Shown: one piece after another, positions 1 to 11,737 of the stretch | Layout: the number at the start of each line of letters is the position of its first letter | Position numbering within the stretch: position 1 is the stretch's first letter | Assembly: GCA_037576195.1 (NCBI GenBank) | Contig: JAQZDE010000039.1 | Coordinates: forward strand, 93,343 to 157,342 | Source: Phytoseiulus persimilis | Lineage: Eukaryota; Arthropoda; Arachnida; Mesostigmata; Phytoseiidae | Length of the DNA stretch: 64,000 bases | Reading direction: 5' to 3' | The notes under the pieces: generated by a model | Told to the model about the DNA's origin: nothing | The model's input: the letters and a program-made list of their open reading frames with translations, nothing else | Database searches by the model: none | Position numbers and translations under genes: made by a program

Positions 1-2284
1 TGAGGGTGGAATGCGTAGCTCAGAAATGTACCCCAGCGTGTAACCACTGGCTCAGGGGGTTTCATATCGACGAGGCCGCCAGAGGGCATTACCTCCATTG
101 CTCCGCAGATAAAGAGCGAGGATCGATATTCCGGCTGCTGGAAAACCGCTCTTCACTCATCCCCTTACATTCCCGGAATCATTTCGCGCTCTGTTGCCCG
201 AAACCCATCGATTTTTTTGATGGGGAAATTCATTCAAAGTCAAAGTTGGCCACTCGATCTGTGAGCCTGAAAACCGGACATTTCCTCGGTTGCTCAAGAA
301 AACCGGACTAACGGACGGAAAGGAACATGTCCGGTCATATGGGAGCTTTAGTCATTGGGGAAGTTCGCACGCAGAAGAAGCTGTGCAGCGGAGGATCCCT
401 TGGCGGCGAATTCGCGAGGCAACTCTTGACAGCATCTCAGATCATATCCTTGGGTGTGGTCCCAGCGACGCAAGCAGCTGCAGCAGCCGAGCATTTGGTT
501 GAAAAAACAAACTTCATGGCATTTCGATTACCGATGTGAGAACGATTTGGGAAGCGGAGGCGGGGCCTAAGGTCTTGTGCGCATGAAAGGTTCGAGAGCT
601 CGCCGAAACGATAGCTCCGAACACGAGTCTCCTAGAAGTGTTTCGGATTTTCTACGATTTTTCGGGTTGCACCGTTCGCAGGAAACGTTTCCGGAAGCTC
701 TCCAGCTCCTCCTCTTTTCAGTTTATGCGAGCAGAATCACACTTAACTGACCTACGAACGTTGGAAATGTGGAAGTATATCAAAGTTCGCATTCCCAAGA
801 GATGTCGGCGTGGTTGAGCGCGACCTCGCACCATGCACGAATGCGATTCGGAGCATAATAGTGTCCGGAAGTGCCCTCTTTCTCACCTGCTGAGTGGAAC
901 TCTATCAAAAACTATAGCGACGCGAGGGCAGACTCCTGTATAGAGAAATATCCTCACGCCTCATTACATCAACGTTCGAGCTTCGAGATGAAATTCATGA
1001 CCGACAACGATGAGCGGTACATTCTGGCGTGGTGGCCTCAAGGCATTCCCTCAGACCCCGGAACGGAGAGCTACGTCTCAAGAGTGGATCTACGTTAGCG
1101 TCAGAACGAACGGGTGAGCATCGGAGCGCTTGGTCACACGTGAACGCTAAATAAAATATTCCAGAATCATCCACAGCGCAGAAGCTTTCGGAGGCTCGAG
1201 AGGAGGGAATTTCCTGTGTGTTCCCGTCAGTCATCGGAAGACTCCGCCGATTGAGATGAAACCAGCCTGATGTCAGGTCCACTATACTATTTTCTACAAT
1301 AGAAATCTAGACGCCTTCCCTGAAGAGATGAGAAATGTCCGAAGCGTATGGGATGACATCTCGGAAGACCCACGGAGCGACCAAGGCGGGGTTGATTGGA
1401 ACCTTTGCCCGACGTTGAAGGAGCTCTGAACAGGATGGGGGATCTCGCCTGTTTCCCACTCATGGTCGAAAGAGCTGATGGGGGCTTCTCTGCAAGCAGT
1501 CGACGTATTCCGCGGTCATACACTTCTCCAAACCGACCAAGAAGGCTCTCTAGGTCTGGTCCAGGCAGATGGGGTACAGCTGATTTCAGAGGAGCACCAA
1601 CGCTTATAGAACGCAACGTTCGCAAATAAGCATCACTGCGTTTCTGACAGCTTATCTTGGAGTGGTGGTCGTGTCTTCTAGGCTGGACTACAGTGAAACT
1701 ATACTCGGGGACTCCTATGCTGCCATGAGCACAACACGGTCGTAAGTTGCTTCCACTCCTTATTATATCATCGAAGAGGTTGTGCTCATGATCGTGCATA
1801 AAGATCGCTATGACCTGACTATCAGAGTCTAGGCACCTCAAGACTACCCTAAAATACCGCGTCCATATAACGGACGTCTCAGATAATGTACCCTCGGGTA
1901 ACGGACTCCTCAGTTAGCTCTCTTCCGGGGGTCTGCGGGATAATTCAGTGATCGACATGACCATACTCATGGGATTAAATGTAGGCGATCCCAGGATAGG
2001 ACAGGCCATACATTTGGAGGTCTTTTTTTCATAGAGTTCGGAGTGAAATTCCTTCGTATACTCCAGGTTTTGCTTTTGGTTATTAGTGATTCCTCTGAAA
2101 CACTCACATCTCTTCAACGTACCGGCCGCAGACTTGGTGTTCAGGGCTTCCGAGCCGGCACGTGCTGCTATTTTTCCTCTCTTCTCTTTTCTCTGCCTAT
2201 TCTCTTCTCGTTTTTCGCTCGCTTTTAGGTCGACCTGCGCATCCGTCGAGAAAATCTCTCCCCCCCCCTCGACGGCTCCCATGG

Positions 2285-2558
2285 GGCCACAGCTTTTGGG
2301 GGTCTATGGAGGCGATCCCGTGGTCGATCTGACAATACCTTCGGCAGTATATCAAAGTGATTCCGGGATCAATCTGACCCCACTTTTTGGGGGTCTATGA
2401 CCGATATTCCACGGCTCCTTGGTTCCTCAAACTCGACGCGTTCAGTTTCATGTCATAGTATGCAGGCCTGCAGCTGCGATCCCATCATCTGAAGAGACCG
2501 TTATGCGAAGGTTTCCAGGGTATTGTGGACAAGGGTAGCAGCTTCCATAGACCCCAAG
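2285..2558. repeat. Short direct and inverted repeat cluster
   Basis: The motif tttgggggtctatg occurs at about 2294-2308 and again at 2385-2399. A near-exact reverse complement (ccatagaccccaag) lies at 2545-2558. The phrase 'gggatcaat' also recurs at about 2365 and 2601. Direct plus inverted copies about 100-250 nt apart look like the remains of a small non-autonomous transposable element, but no clear terminal inverted repeats or target-site duplication were found. Confidence 0.35.
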
Positions 2559-2754
2559 ATTCACCTCCCACCTCCAGAAATATGGTCAAGTCCACCTCGG
2601 GATCAATTCGACGGACTTCGAAGGGTACGGTTAGATCAACCCGAAAACAACTCGACGGACCGCCAGGAATGGGAATCCTGGGGAATATGCTCAGATCGGC
2701 CTCGCGGATGTTCGCGGCTCCCTGTTCCCTCCAACGATACTCGAACGAATCTCG

Positions 2755-3372
2755 GTTCTATCGATCTTTATTATACCAACCTCCATTATATTAATTTTCG
2801 TTGACCACCGTTATATCAACCGTCGACTTGATAAATTTCAGACTGTAACAACCTCGATCGTATCAGCCTAAAGCTCAACCTCAATGAGATCTGGCTCGCT
2901 GAAAGTCGCCTTTCTTGAAGAAGTCAGCTCCCATGATGCTTTGGGATGGTCTTGACGAAAGTTCAAGCCGGCTACACTGCGGATGCACGGAACTGCACTG
3001 TTTGCAAAATTTCATTCGAGTAACGATCGAACTCGCGGAATGACTTGATACAGTTATTGGGGGACTCCTCGGGATCTTGTCGACTCAAGTTCGATATGCC
3101 TTCACATTCCTGGAAGTTCCTGAAGCCATCTGAGAGCTCTCGTTTGAAGCCCTCTCAAAAGAGTTGTGAGCAAGACGAAGTCGTTTTTAAGGAACCTGAA
3201 CACCCGCCAGATCTGTTCCCCAGAATATTTCTGGAAGGATTCGACGGACTTTCGACCCGGAAAACGGCCCCAAGAATCCTATATCGTCTGGAACATGCCG
3301 GGTCTTGAAACGTAGAATTTGTCAACTTCGAATAAATAAACCTCGATAAAATCAACGATTTCTCAATCAACG
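2755..3372. repeat. Degenerate AT-rich sub-repeats (pogo/Tigger-end-like)
   Basis: Imperfect copies of a unit like 'acctcgatataatcaac' follow one another at 2757-2880 (ttataccaacctc, ttatatcaaccgtc, aacaacctcgatcgtatcag) and recur at 3329-3372 (aacctcgataaaatcaacg). Ends of pogo/Tigger-type DNA transposons are known for such internally repeated 'aacctcgttataacgaa'-like units. The match here is by pattern only. No transposase is visible between the blocks. Confidence 0.25.
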
Positions 3373-3626
3373 AGCGGGCGGCATGCCCTCCCCTCCATGC
3401 GTACACCACTGTAACCGCTGCCGTTTTTTTTTGATGTGGTCCGGGGATGGCATTTGGAGACTTGAAGCAATAGGATTTCTCAAGAATGTCCACCGAACGA
3501 AGTGTTATTTTTCGAAGCGTGTCCGAGATGCGGATCGTTCATGAGATTGGAGCAAAAACTAGATTCTCAGCATTTGTCATGTTCGTTTCAGGGTAGGAGA
3601 TTCACAGTCAATGTTTTCGGAGAAGC

Positions 3627-4229
3627 TCAATGCAGTTTTCTCGCGCGAGTCTCGGGGAGGCTCTGGAATGGTTCAAGCTCTTCAAACGAAAATCGAGGCT
3701 CTTGCTGCGTGGTGATTAGCCGATCGGGCAGTGCGCAATGACCTTCGCGCGTCACGAAATCGCCGATTAAGAAAATGGTTCCCCGACCGATAATGATTCC
3801 TCCTAGCCAGGGGAGCAGGACGAGGCGGATGGCCATTCGCCTCATTGAGAGCACTCCAGTTATTGGATACCGCCGCCGAAAAATAATATCGCTTAGTACG
3901 ATGACGGCATCTCTCAGCCGGCATTGACACCGGGAACGGTGAGAACAGAAAATACCGCTCGAAAATTCGGACGGCTGCCTATTCGTGTCGGCCTTATCGA
4001 TGCTTCTGTGATATTCACCGACTTTCCTGAAGTCGATGTCCGACAACGAGACAGCCCGCGCCCGGTTGCGATGCTCGGCTCCCGACCACGCGGCAGGGGT
4101 GAGCCTGAGTTTCGTCATTTCCCAAGAGAGAGAGGGTACTTCGAGCTTCCGAGGAAAAAAAAGGTACGCGAGGTTCCCGAGCAGAAAAGTGTAGAATGTG
4201 GGGAAGCCCATGTCATTCCAAACGTTCAC
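3627..4229 (-). CDS. Unassigned hydrophobic ORF, possibly containing an exon
   Basis: A 200-codon open frame with two hydrophobic segments: one near the start (FYTFLLGNLAYLFFP) and one at about residues 130-155 (IRLVLLPWLGGIIIGRG). A plausible acceptor (gattttag) sits directly before the sequence reading VNVWNDMG. A stretch at 4357-4651 ends at a good donor (TTCTT|GTAAGG) and could be an upstream exon in either of two frames. I do not recognise a family. An ORF of this length is close to chance expectation, so this may be only an exon fragment of an integral membrane protein, or nothing. Confidence 0.2.
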   Translation of the reverse strand: MNVWNDMGFPTFYTFLLGNLAYLFFPRKLEVPSLSWEMTKLRLTPAAWSGAEHRNRARAVSLSDIDFRKVGEYHRSIDKADTNRQPSEFSSGIFCSHRSRCQCRLRDAVIVLSDIIFRRRYPITGVLSMRRMAIRLVLLPWLGGIIIGRGTIFLIGDFVTREGHCALPDRLITTQQEPRFSFEELEPFQSLPETRARKLH

Positions 4230-4661
4230 CTAAAATCATGTCGCAATCTCGCTCACGAGAATCCAGCACACAAATACGCACTTCTGAGAGTTTTATGCCA
4301 TGATCAGGAGGACCATCAACGAACTTCTCGAGTTGCTTGAGTTCGGGCAGGCATCCTTACAAGAAACCTGGAGGTTGACAAATTAGGATGGGACGATTCT
4401 TTGAGCTCAGAAGTCTGTTTTCTTTTTTCCTCGTCAGCAGCTCTATAATCTGGATGAATAATTTTTGAATGGCCTCGACTTTTACGGTGGTGGGGGTGCG
4501 CAGATGACCTGCGATTTCTTCTGATGTCACAGGTCGAATCGTAGAGGATATCACTCATATTACGAGGAAGCCCGAGCTGCCACGACTCTCCGCTCACGGC
4601 GCCCCCAGCCATGGAAGTAATGGACAAGGTTGATGATAATGTAGGGCTCAATAGAGCACAG

Positions 4662-4667
4662 TTTATT
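4662..4667 (-). terminator. Poly(A) signal of the mortalin gene
   Basis: AATAAA on the minus strand (tttatt on the plus strand), about 165 nt downstream of the mortalin stop codon. It is the first such hexamer after the stop and fits a short 3' UTR. Confidence 0.6.
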
Positions 4668-4830
4668 GAGTCGTGTTTCTTGTCTTCCGCGAAATGTCAC
4701 TAAATCCGAAAATTCATATACACATCTGAAACGAATCGACTGAGCGACGGACTGCCTAACATTCTTGAATAGATCGATTCATTGTTTAGTTCACTGACGA
4801 CATATGCATAATAAAATCTAGGCGAGGGAA

Positions 4831-7707
4831 CTAATTCTTCTCTTCCTCCTTCTTGCTACTACTATCGTCGCCAGCGCCACTGCTTGACGACCCAGACGTG
4901 GATCTTTCGGCGGCCATCTTCTTGTAGGCTGCCTCAAACAACTTCAACGACTGTTGCTGCAACTCCTGGGTCGCTTCGGTGATGGCCTCGCCGCTAACTT
5001 CGTCCTTCTTTGCGAGCATTTCGCGAACCACGCCAATCTTCTCCTTCAGCTGCTGGCACTCGTCAGCCGGGAGCTGATCTTTGAATTCCTCCATCTTTGC
5101 TTCTGTTTCATGGACAATGCCTTCGGCCTTGTTGACGGCCTCGACAACCTCTTTCTTCTTCTTGTCTTCCTCGGCGAAGCGTTCGGCATTCTTGATCATG
5201 TTCTCGATTTCGTCTTTCGATAGACCTCCGCTTGACTGGATTACGATCTGCTGTTCTTTACCAGTTCCCTTGTCGCGCGCAGACACGTGAACGATTCCGT
5301 TCGCATCGATGTCGAAGGTGACTTCGATCTGAGGCACCCCCCGAGGTGCAGGTGGGATTCCAACCAACGAGAATTCGCCGAGAACTTTATTGTGCTCCGC
5401 CATCTCTCGCTCTCCTTGACAAACCTTGATTTGAACCTGGGTCTGACCATCGGCCGCGGTGGAGAAGACTTGGCTCTTTTTGGTTGGGATAGTGGTGTTC
5501 CGCTGGATCAGCTTGGTCATCACACCTCCAAGGGTCTCGATACCCAACGAGAGTGGTGTCACGTCCAGGAGAAGAACGTCGGTGACGTCACCGGCGAGGA
5601 CACCTCCTTGAATAGCTGCACCCACTGCTACGGCTTCGTCGGGGTTGACGGCCTTAGAGGGCTGTTTCCCGAAAATCTCCTGAACGGTCTCCTGAACCTT
5701 CGGCATCCTGCTCATGCCTCCCACGAGGATGACATCTCCAACATCAGATTTCTTCACTTCGGCATCCTGCATCGCCTTGTTGCACGGACCGACAGTTCGC
5801 TTGATCAGGTCACCAACAAGAGTCTCGAATTTGGACCGACTCAATTTCAAGTTCATGTGCTTTGGTCCAGAAGAATCCATGGTGAGGTACGGGAGGTTGA
5901 TATCAGTCTGCACAGCGGACGAAAGCTCAATTTTAGCTTTCTCCGCAGCCTCCTTCAACCGCTGCATGGCCATGGGGTCTTTGGTGACATCGACTCCTTG
6001 ATCGCGTTTGAACTCCGTCGCCAAGAATGTCACGAGAGTGTTGTCGAAATCTTCGCCGCCAAGGAACGTGTCACCGTTGGTGGACTTCACTTCGAAAACT
6101 CCTTTCTGAATTTCAAGAATGGAAATATCGAAGGTACCGCCTCCCAGATCGTAAACGGCGATGACCTTATCATCCGTCTTGTCCATGCCATACGCGAGAG
6201 CTGCCGCTGTGGGCTCGTTGATAACACGAAGGACGTTCAAGCCCGAAATCTGACCGGCATCCTGTCGAGAGGAATGATTCAAAGGTTAGCGTCAAAATTG
6301 AACAATCGGTCCGCCGATTTTGCGATCGGAGTTCGCGAGAAGACCTCCCTTGGATACGGAATCAAGTGCCGTATACTAGCCTTGGTAGCTTGTCGCTGGG
6401 AATCGTTGAAGTAGGCCGGCACGGTAACGACGGCGTTCTTCACGGGAGTGCCCATATAACTTTCAGCAGTCTCTTTCATTTTCATGAGAACGAAGGCTCC
6501 GATTTGCGAAGGCGAGTACATTTTCCCCTGGGCCTCGACCCATGCATCACCGTTGCTGGCCTGCACGATCTTGTAGGACGATGTTTTCATATCCTTCTTG
6601 ACTTCGGCATCACTGAACTTACGTCCGATGAGACGTTTGGTAGCTGACAGTGTGTTTTGGGCGTTTGTGACTGCTTGACGTTTGGCTGGCATGCCGACCA
6701 AACGCTCCCCGTCGCGGGTGAAGGCGACGACCGATGGGGTTGTTCGAGAACCTTCAGCGTTCTCAATGACCTTCAAAGGATGAATAAACCCACTGTTAGA
6801 TCCATCATTCCGAATTCCTCCTTCCTGAAGAAGATATCACATTCATTTTGACTGACATAGTATCCATTCCAATAAGGGATCGACGCATTACTTTTGGTTG
6901 TTTGCCTTCCATGATGGCGACGCAAGAGTTGGTTGTCCCCAAATCGATTCCTATGACTGCTCCCTTGACCTGGGAATCAGATTTGAATCTCATCCCGCTA
7001 CCGGCCATGCGGTAGGCTGCAGGTAGTCCTTGGAGTCCCATTCCTGAAAATCCGAATCGATCTCAGCATCGGGACGAAAATTCAGGATTTAGCCGGTGAA
7101 TTCTCAAGTTTGCGAGATCAGCTTTCTTCAATCCATGGAACGTTCACGCGGTTGTAAGTGACATTCGAATAATGGTCTCCGTAGCTCTCGCGGGTCCCTG
7201 AGGAGCACGTGTGCTTTCATTGGATGCACCCGGAGAGGCCCATGGAATATACGAGAATTTCGAGCTCAATCATGAAAGTTCTCCATACAGATCCTTCGGA
7301 CTGGCACTGATAGCGATTCCACACTGGAGAACAACCACCGAGCTGTGCCGACGTTCATGTCGTACCAAATCGTACTAATTCGACGATTTCGACTGTCGGC
7401 GTCTCCGCGCGATCTTCAGCGTGTGGATCGAACAGCCGCGGAACAATGCAATAACTCGACAGCACGAGCGAATATGTCGATCATCGCGGGACCGTTTTCC
7501 CAGCTTGAGGAATCCTGATCCTCGATCAATGAAGCCACTTTTGTGCCCGCTCTCCGGGTTAGAGGTTGTATGACGCAACTCCGCGCACCGGTCATTCGAG
7601 AACCTACGATCGTCAAAGAGAGCTGACGCATAATTCTTACCTTTGCTACCGATTGAGTGCCCGGCAGTGGAACCGAGATGGCTCAGAATACTTCCAGCGC
7701 GCAACAT
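4831..7707 (-). CDS. HSPA9: Mitochondrial HSP70 (mortalin / HSPA9 type)
   Basis: ATP-driven chaperone of the mitochondrial matrix; imports and folds proteins and supports Fe-S cluster assembly. Coding exons, minus strand: 7707-7641, 7043-6892, 6770-6381, 6261-4831, giving 679 aa, the same length as human mortalin as I recall it. Exon 1 encodes a targeting-like, acid-free N-terminus rich in Ser, Arg and His ([18 protein letters not shown]). The ATPase domain starts with [10 protein letters not shown] at residues 54-63 and includes DLGGGTFD. The substrate-binding domain follows, with a helical lid and a Ser/Lys/Glu-rich tail. The start at 7707 was chosen because exon 1 (67 nt, donor AAAG|GTAAGA) joins exon 2 in phase and supplies the presequence. 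Intron 3 (6262-6380) must begin with GC (AAG|GCTAGT) to restore the invariant QATK-DAGQ junction. A long antisense ORF at 5287-6414 is a shadow of this gene. Confidence 0.95.
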
Positions 7708-10700
7708 TTTGGAGTCCAAGTATCGGTTTGCAGAACTGTACGAGACGAGCCGTTAACGAATAGCGCACACCACACGTGCCGTGCGATCTGTAATGATCCC
7801 GATGCTGCTTCAATGGCGGAAGATCGAGTCTCGGCATAGAAGCTTCTCTGAGCCGCAACTGGCAGTCATGAAGCGAAACTCACGGTCGGTTACAAGTCAG
7901 CTCCACATGTTCCACCGCATCACAGGAACGCTGTGCTTACCTTTCTTCAATTTTTTCCCAAACCGAGGTTCCGGGGTCCAGATTGAATCGATCTCGGTTA
8001 CTAACATTCAGGAAAGAAAAGACAATGCGTCTAGCGCTGTAAAGATTGGGTTCCGCGTCATATAGCTGAGTTTGAGGCGTTCGAGCGCTTCTCTCGACTT
8101 CTCCCAGTGATGTTCAAGGATGCTCTGCCCGATTTCGTTCCATCTGCCAACTGAAGTCCTAGTCATCACGGTTCGAATCCAAGTCTGGTCAAACTGCACC
8201 GCCTTTCCCCCTGTGGGTTCTACTTGAGCAAGTCGTATGTCGATCTCTCGGGCGGACTCGGGATGTCAGCACATCCCGAACAGCTCTTGAGCGCAGGGTG
8301 CCAGCTCAAGCAGTTCTCGAACACCGGCGACGTTGGGTCCGCCGTCAGGATGCCTATAACCAAGGAGGAGGGAATAGCATGCGCCACGGTGACAACCCTC
8401 CGCTGGCGAAGCTTCGGTGGAGGGTGAACACTCAGCATGCGTCTGGTGAGAGCTGCACAATGAGATTCTGCTTGCTCGCGAGTCAGTTCGAAGATAACGC
8501 TCAATGACGACGTAGTCTCGGTGGGCCAATATCCCGCTGGAGATCAGATGCTTCTGACTCGCTCCGACACGCCTTGGGTTCTGGTAGGCCTCCAGAGACC
8601 GAAAATCTTCCCCCTCCCGAGTCATTAGAATGCTGAGCTGAAACTTGGTCAAGTTGGAGAGCTATCATAGCATATGCGGTCGAGGAACTAGTGGCCCGCT
8701 TTGACGGAGTGCGAAAGAACGGTTATCAAGCTCAAGTGCTGAGGGAGATCAGGCTTCTCTTGAGCGAATAACGAACTCCACTGCATTACCGAGATGATGA
8801 CGGACCTCGACTTTCGCCAGTAGCGATGTCAGCCGCGATCCGGCTCACCGCCGGTCATCGATGAGAAGTGCTCAGATTCGAACACAGTTAACTGAGCACC
8901 CATTATGAGGCCGGCGAGACTTCAGCCCCCACCGGAAAGATAATATCGGTGCTGACGGAAATGGGGTCACAGAACGGAGGCTCGGTGTTGTGAAAGTTCC
9001 ATGAGAGTTCTCTATGAGGGAAGACTTCCAGTCCCTCCTAGAAAACCTATTTCTTCCCTAGAATATCTCATAAGAACCTATTTCCGTTTTCGAGTCCTGG
9101 TTAAGCCCCTGGTTTGGAAATAGGGTTGTGCGGGTGAAACCTCTCTCTACCCCCCCCCCCCCATATCGGAAAGTTCCTGTTCAATCATATGGATTCTCAG
9201 GCTAGCAGGAGAGGTTATTTCAGCATTTTCCGATCATCTAGGGTAGCTGGTTGGACCTTGGATCTACGTGCAGTCCGTCACGTTGACGTTACGAGTGACA
9301 GAGTGCTGCCCAATCATTTCCTACGAGCAGTAGTAGGAGGTCCGGTGGGACCCCCGATCGCCCCCCCTCTTACAGGCCACTGAATGATAAGGTTTCCGAT
9401 TCCTACAGGGCACCTATTGAATCATACTTCCAGGATGTTTGACAAGTCTCTGTAACCGTCGAAAAAGGATTTCCATGCTTTCCCTTCCTTATATGGTGAA
9501 AAAAAAACCATTAAATATAGTTTCTCTAGTGTAATAAGTAAGGCGTGGGAAGCTCTGAACGCAATGCACAATTTATTAACCTCCGAGCTCACGGGTGTTG
9601 GATCACTCAGTCCGCTAAACGGATGTCGCGACGTCTTCCCGAGGCCACGCGCGAACGTTTCCAGATCGAAATTCCCGTGATCGCTCTCGGTTGGGATTTA
9701 TCATCGATCATCCGGGGCCAGATATTCCTTGGGGATACTTGATAGGGATGCGCGCTACTGACACGGACACGGCTGTCGCACGGAACCGATGCCGTTCTCG
9801 AGAAACCTGTCTAAGACTAAACATTCTGACTCAGTCAGGGGCGTGAACTTCCGATTGGTTGTGCGGATTCGATTCATATCTGGTACCGATTCGGAGCCAA
9901 CGTCTAGGGGACAGTCCTGGATCAAATGTCTTGAATCCTCCATCCATCCAATGTGGTATATCTGAATGGACCTGATGGCTGACCTCGCTGAACCGAACAC
10001 AAGAGATGAATGAGGTCATGCAGTGAGGATTGTGCGTATCGATCAGTTGTGCGCGAAGTTCGATCCCCGTCATCCATCAATGGTTTCCCCCATGGGCTCT
10101 GATGCTTCCTTCTGTTCCAATGAACGGCCTCGCTGAAGCTCCGAAAAATCAAGAAACAGCTGATGCCTTTCTCCGATCCTATCCCGCCTAGAACAAAGAT
10201 CAGAGTCATCATTCGATTCACTTCCCCATGGATCGATCTGATTTCCGAGACTCCATTTCGCCCGTAGTTAATCAGCGGGTCTTCATTGAACTGTGTACAT
10301 TCTCTCCTCCCCTCCAAACCGGATCGAAACAATACTTTCGCTATTCGAGAAGAACGCCGTCCCTTACGTTGCAATCAAGTTCATGCTTGGAGAAATCGTG
10401 TCAAGCTTCTATGTTTTCATGACCTCAGCATTGACCGTGAGGGCCGCATAGCGTCAACAACTCCTCTAGCGAGGAAAAGTCAACCCATACTTGCAATATA
10501 GAGCCTTCCGCTGATTATTATCGATCTTTAGGGGCACCAGTGCATTTAAGATTGAGGAGGATAAAGTTGGACCTCACGATGCGCTTTTCTTGTGATCCTC
10601 GGCAATGAGCAACGAATTCGAAATTGGCGCCATTACGAAACAAACAGAAACCACCACCGCCGAGAGCTTCGACCAACCGGACCCTAACTTGTATATTGGG

Positions 10701-11737
10701 AGTCCGAGTGAAACAAACTCTTACATTATGAATATGAACGTGTATACTTATCGCTCACCATTATTGCACCGCTATACCCAATAGAGCCTCAGCTCGTGGT
10801 GCCGCCGTGGCTTGTTCGGGAGTGTGAAGACCGATGGGCTCTAGTTCCAGCCGACCTCAGTCAAGATGCTCCTCTTGCAGCATCACTGAAAGCCTAGGTG
10901 ACCAGTGATTCTTTTTGAATTATCTCATCAGGAGTTCAGCTCCGGGACTTCCGTAAGTTCTCTCCGAAGAGCGTTTCATAATATAACGTCGAGTTTGCTT
11001 GTCCAGAGTCTCGGCCTACAACTCTGGGGTTAGTGACCCTACTGTCAAACGTGTGTGACTGCTGCGGAAAAATCTCCGAAACTGGGAATTTCTGAAGCGA
11101 GATAGAAGAGAAACACTCGCTCCTGTATCAGGCTCCGACAGCCGAGCGTTCGAAAGTAGAATCTCTTGACTTGCACATGTTGCTCCTCCATGGAAGCTGT
11201 TAACGGTGGATATCTCAGTGTGGATGCCGGGCGAACGGAAGTTACGCCGTAGGGATCCTAGTTCTTCGTCGTCGTTCAGGTCGGAGGGAGCGCCGATATG
11301 ATCGTGATTCCGGAACCTGTCCTGCATTCTGACTGGTGTTTGACCACGCGGAATGATCTGCTGAATATGTCATATATATGGGGAGAATCACAAACTGCCC
11401 AATTCTGGCATCGAGGCGCGTTGTGGTCCACGCGAGCATGCCGACTGGGTTTCTGGCGCAAATGTCCTGCCGACCGGTACCGAGCTATCAACAGCCTGAC
11501 GCAGATCTAAAGCTATAGAAAGCTTCTGTCAGAAGCGCTTTCTAAGAACCGTCCCGAGGGTAAATCACGGTCCAAAGAAGAACGAGCTGTCTTCTAGTCG
11601 AGACCGACGGATGGTGGTGCTAACAGGCGTTGATGCATAGTTACTCTTGCTCTCTCTGGGTTCCGTTTACGCACTGTTTTCTGTGTGTCTGAGCGTGTTT
11701 TCGTCGCAGGTTCTCCGTGTTCTTCGAGTGTATCGAC
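7708..11737. other. Spacer between divergently transcribed genes
   Basis: This four-kilobase interval separates the 5' ends of the mortalin gene (minus) and the SCAF-like gene (plus), so it should hold both promoters and 5' UTR exons. A likely acceptor (cgtcgcag, ending about 11709) just before the SCAF-like start suggests a 5' UTR intron. Short ORFs on both strands at 8.2-8.65 and 9.8-10.4 kb resemble no family I know. A homopolymer C run and a degenerate repeat at about 9.0-9.44 kb are listed separately. Confidence 0.4.
9001..9440. repeat. Degenerate short repeats with a C homopolymer
   Basis: Variants of 'ttcctacaggccacctattgaatcat' recur loosely at about 9170, 9305, 9370 and 9400, and 'acctatttc' recurs at about 9045 and 9077. 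A run of 13 C lies at 9150-9162. This looks like decayed low-complexity or transposon-derived sequence. The relation among copies was judged by eye only. Confidence 0.2.

Larger units (their letters stand above)
1..3626. other. Gene-poor stretch without recognised coding gene
   Basis: I see no recognisable protein family, splice-consistent exon chain or RNA gene here. Several ORFs of 60-184 codons exist, the longest on the minus strand at 1287-1841. At this base composition and window size, an ORF of about 180 codons is expected roughly once by chance, so none is annotated. The stretch holds the degenerate repeats listed separately at about 2.28-2.56 and 2.75-3.37 kb. It may be intergenic, or an intron of a gene extending left of the window. 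Confidence 0.4.

Noticed and set aside
1287-1841. 184-codon minus-strand ORF
   Set aside because: About one ORF of this length is expected by chance; no recognisable motif.
5287-6414. Plus-strand ORF of 375 codons
   Set aside because: It is exactly antisense to the main mortalin exon and part of its neighbour intron. Long antisense frames are a known side effect of HSP70 codon use, and it has no family features of its own.
8160-8185. tRNA-like B box (ggttcgaatcc)
   Set aside because: The flanking bases do not form a T-arm stem and no acceptor or anticodon arm could be drawn around it.
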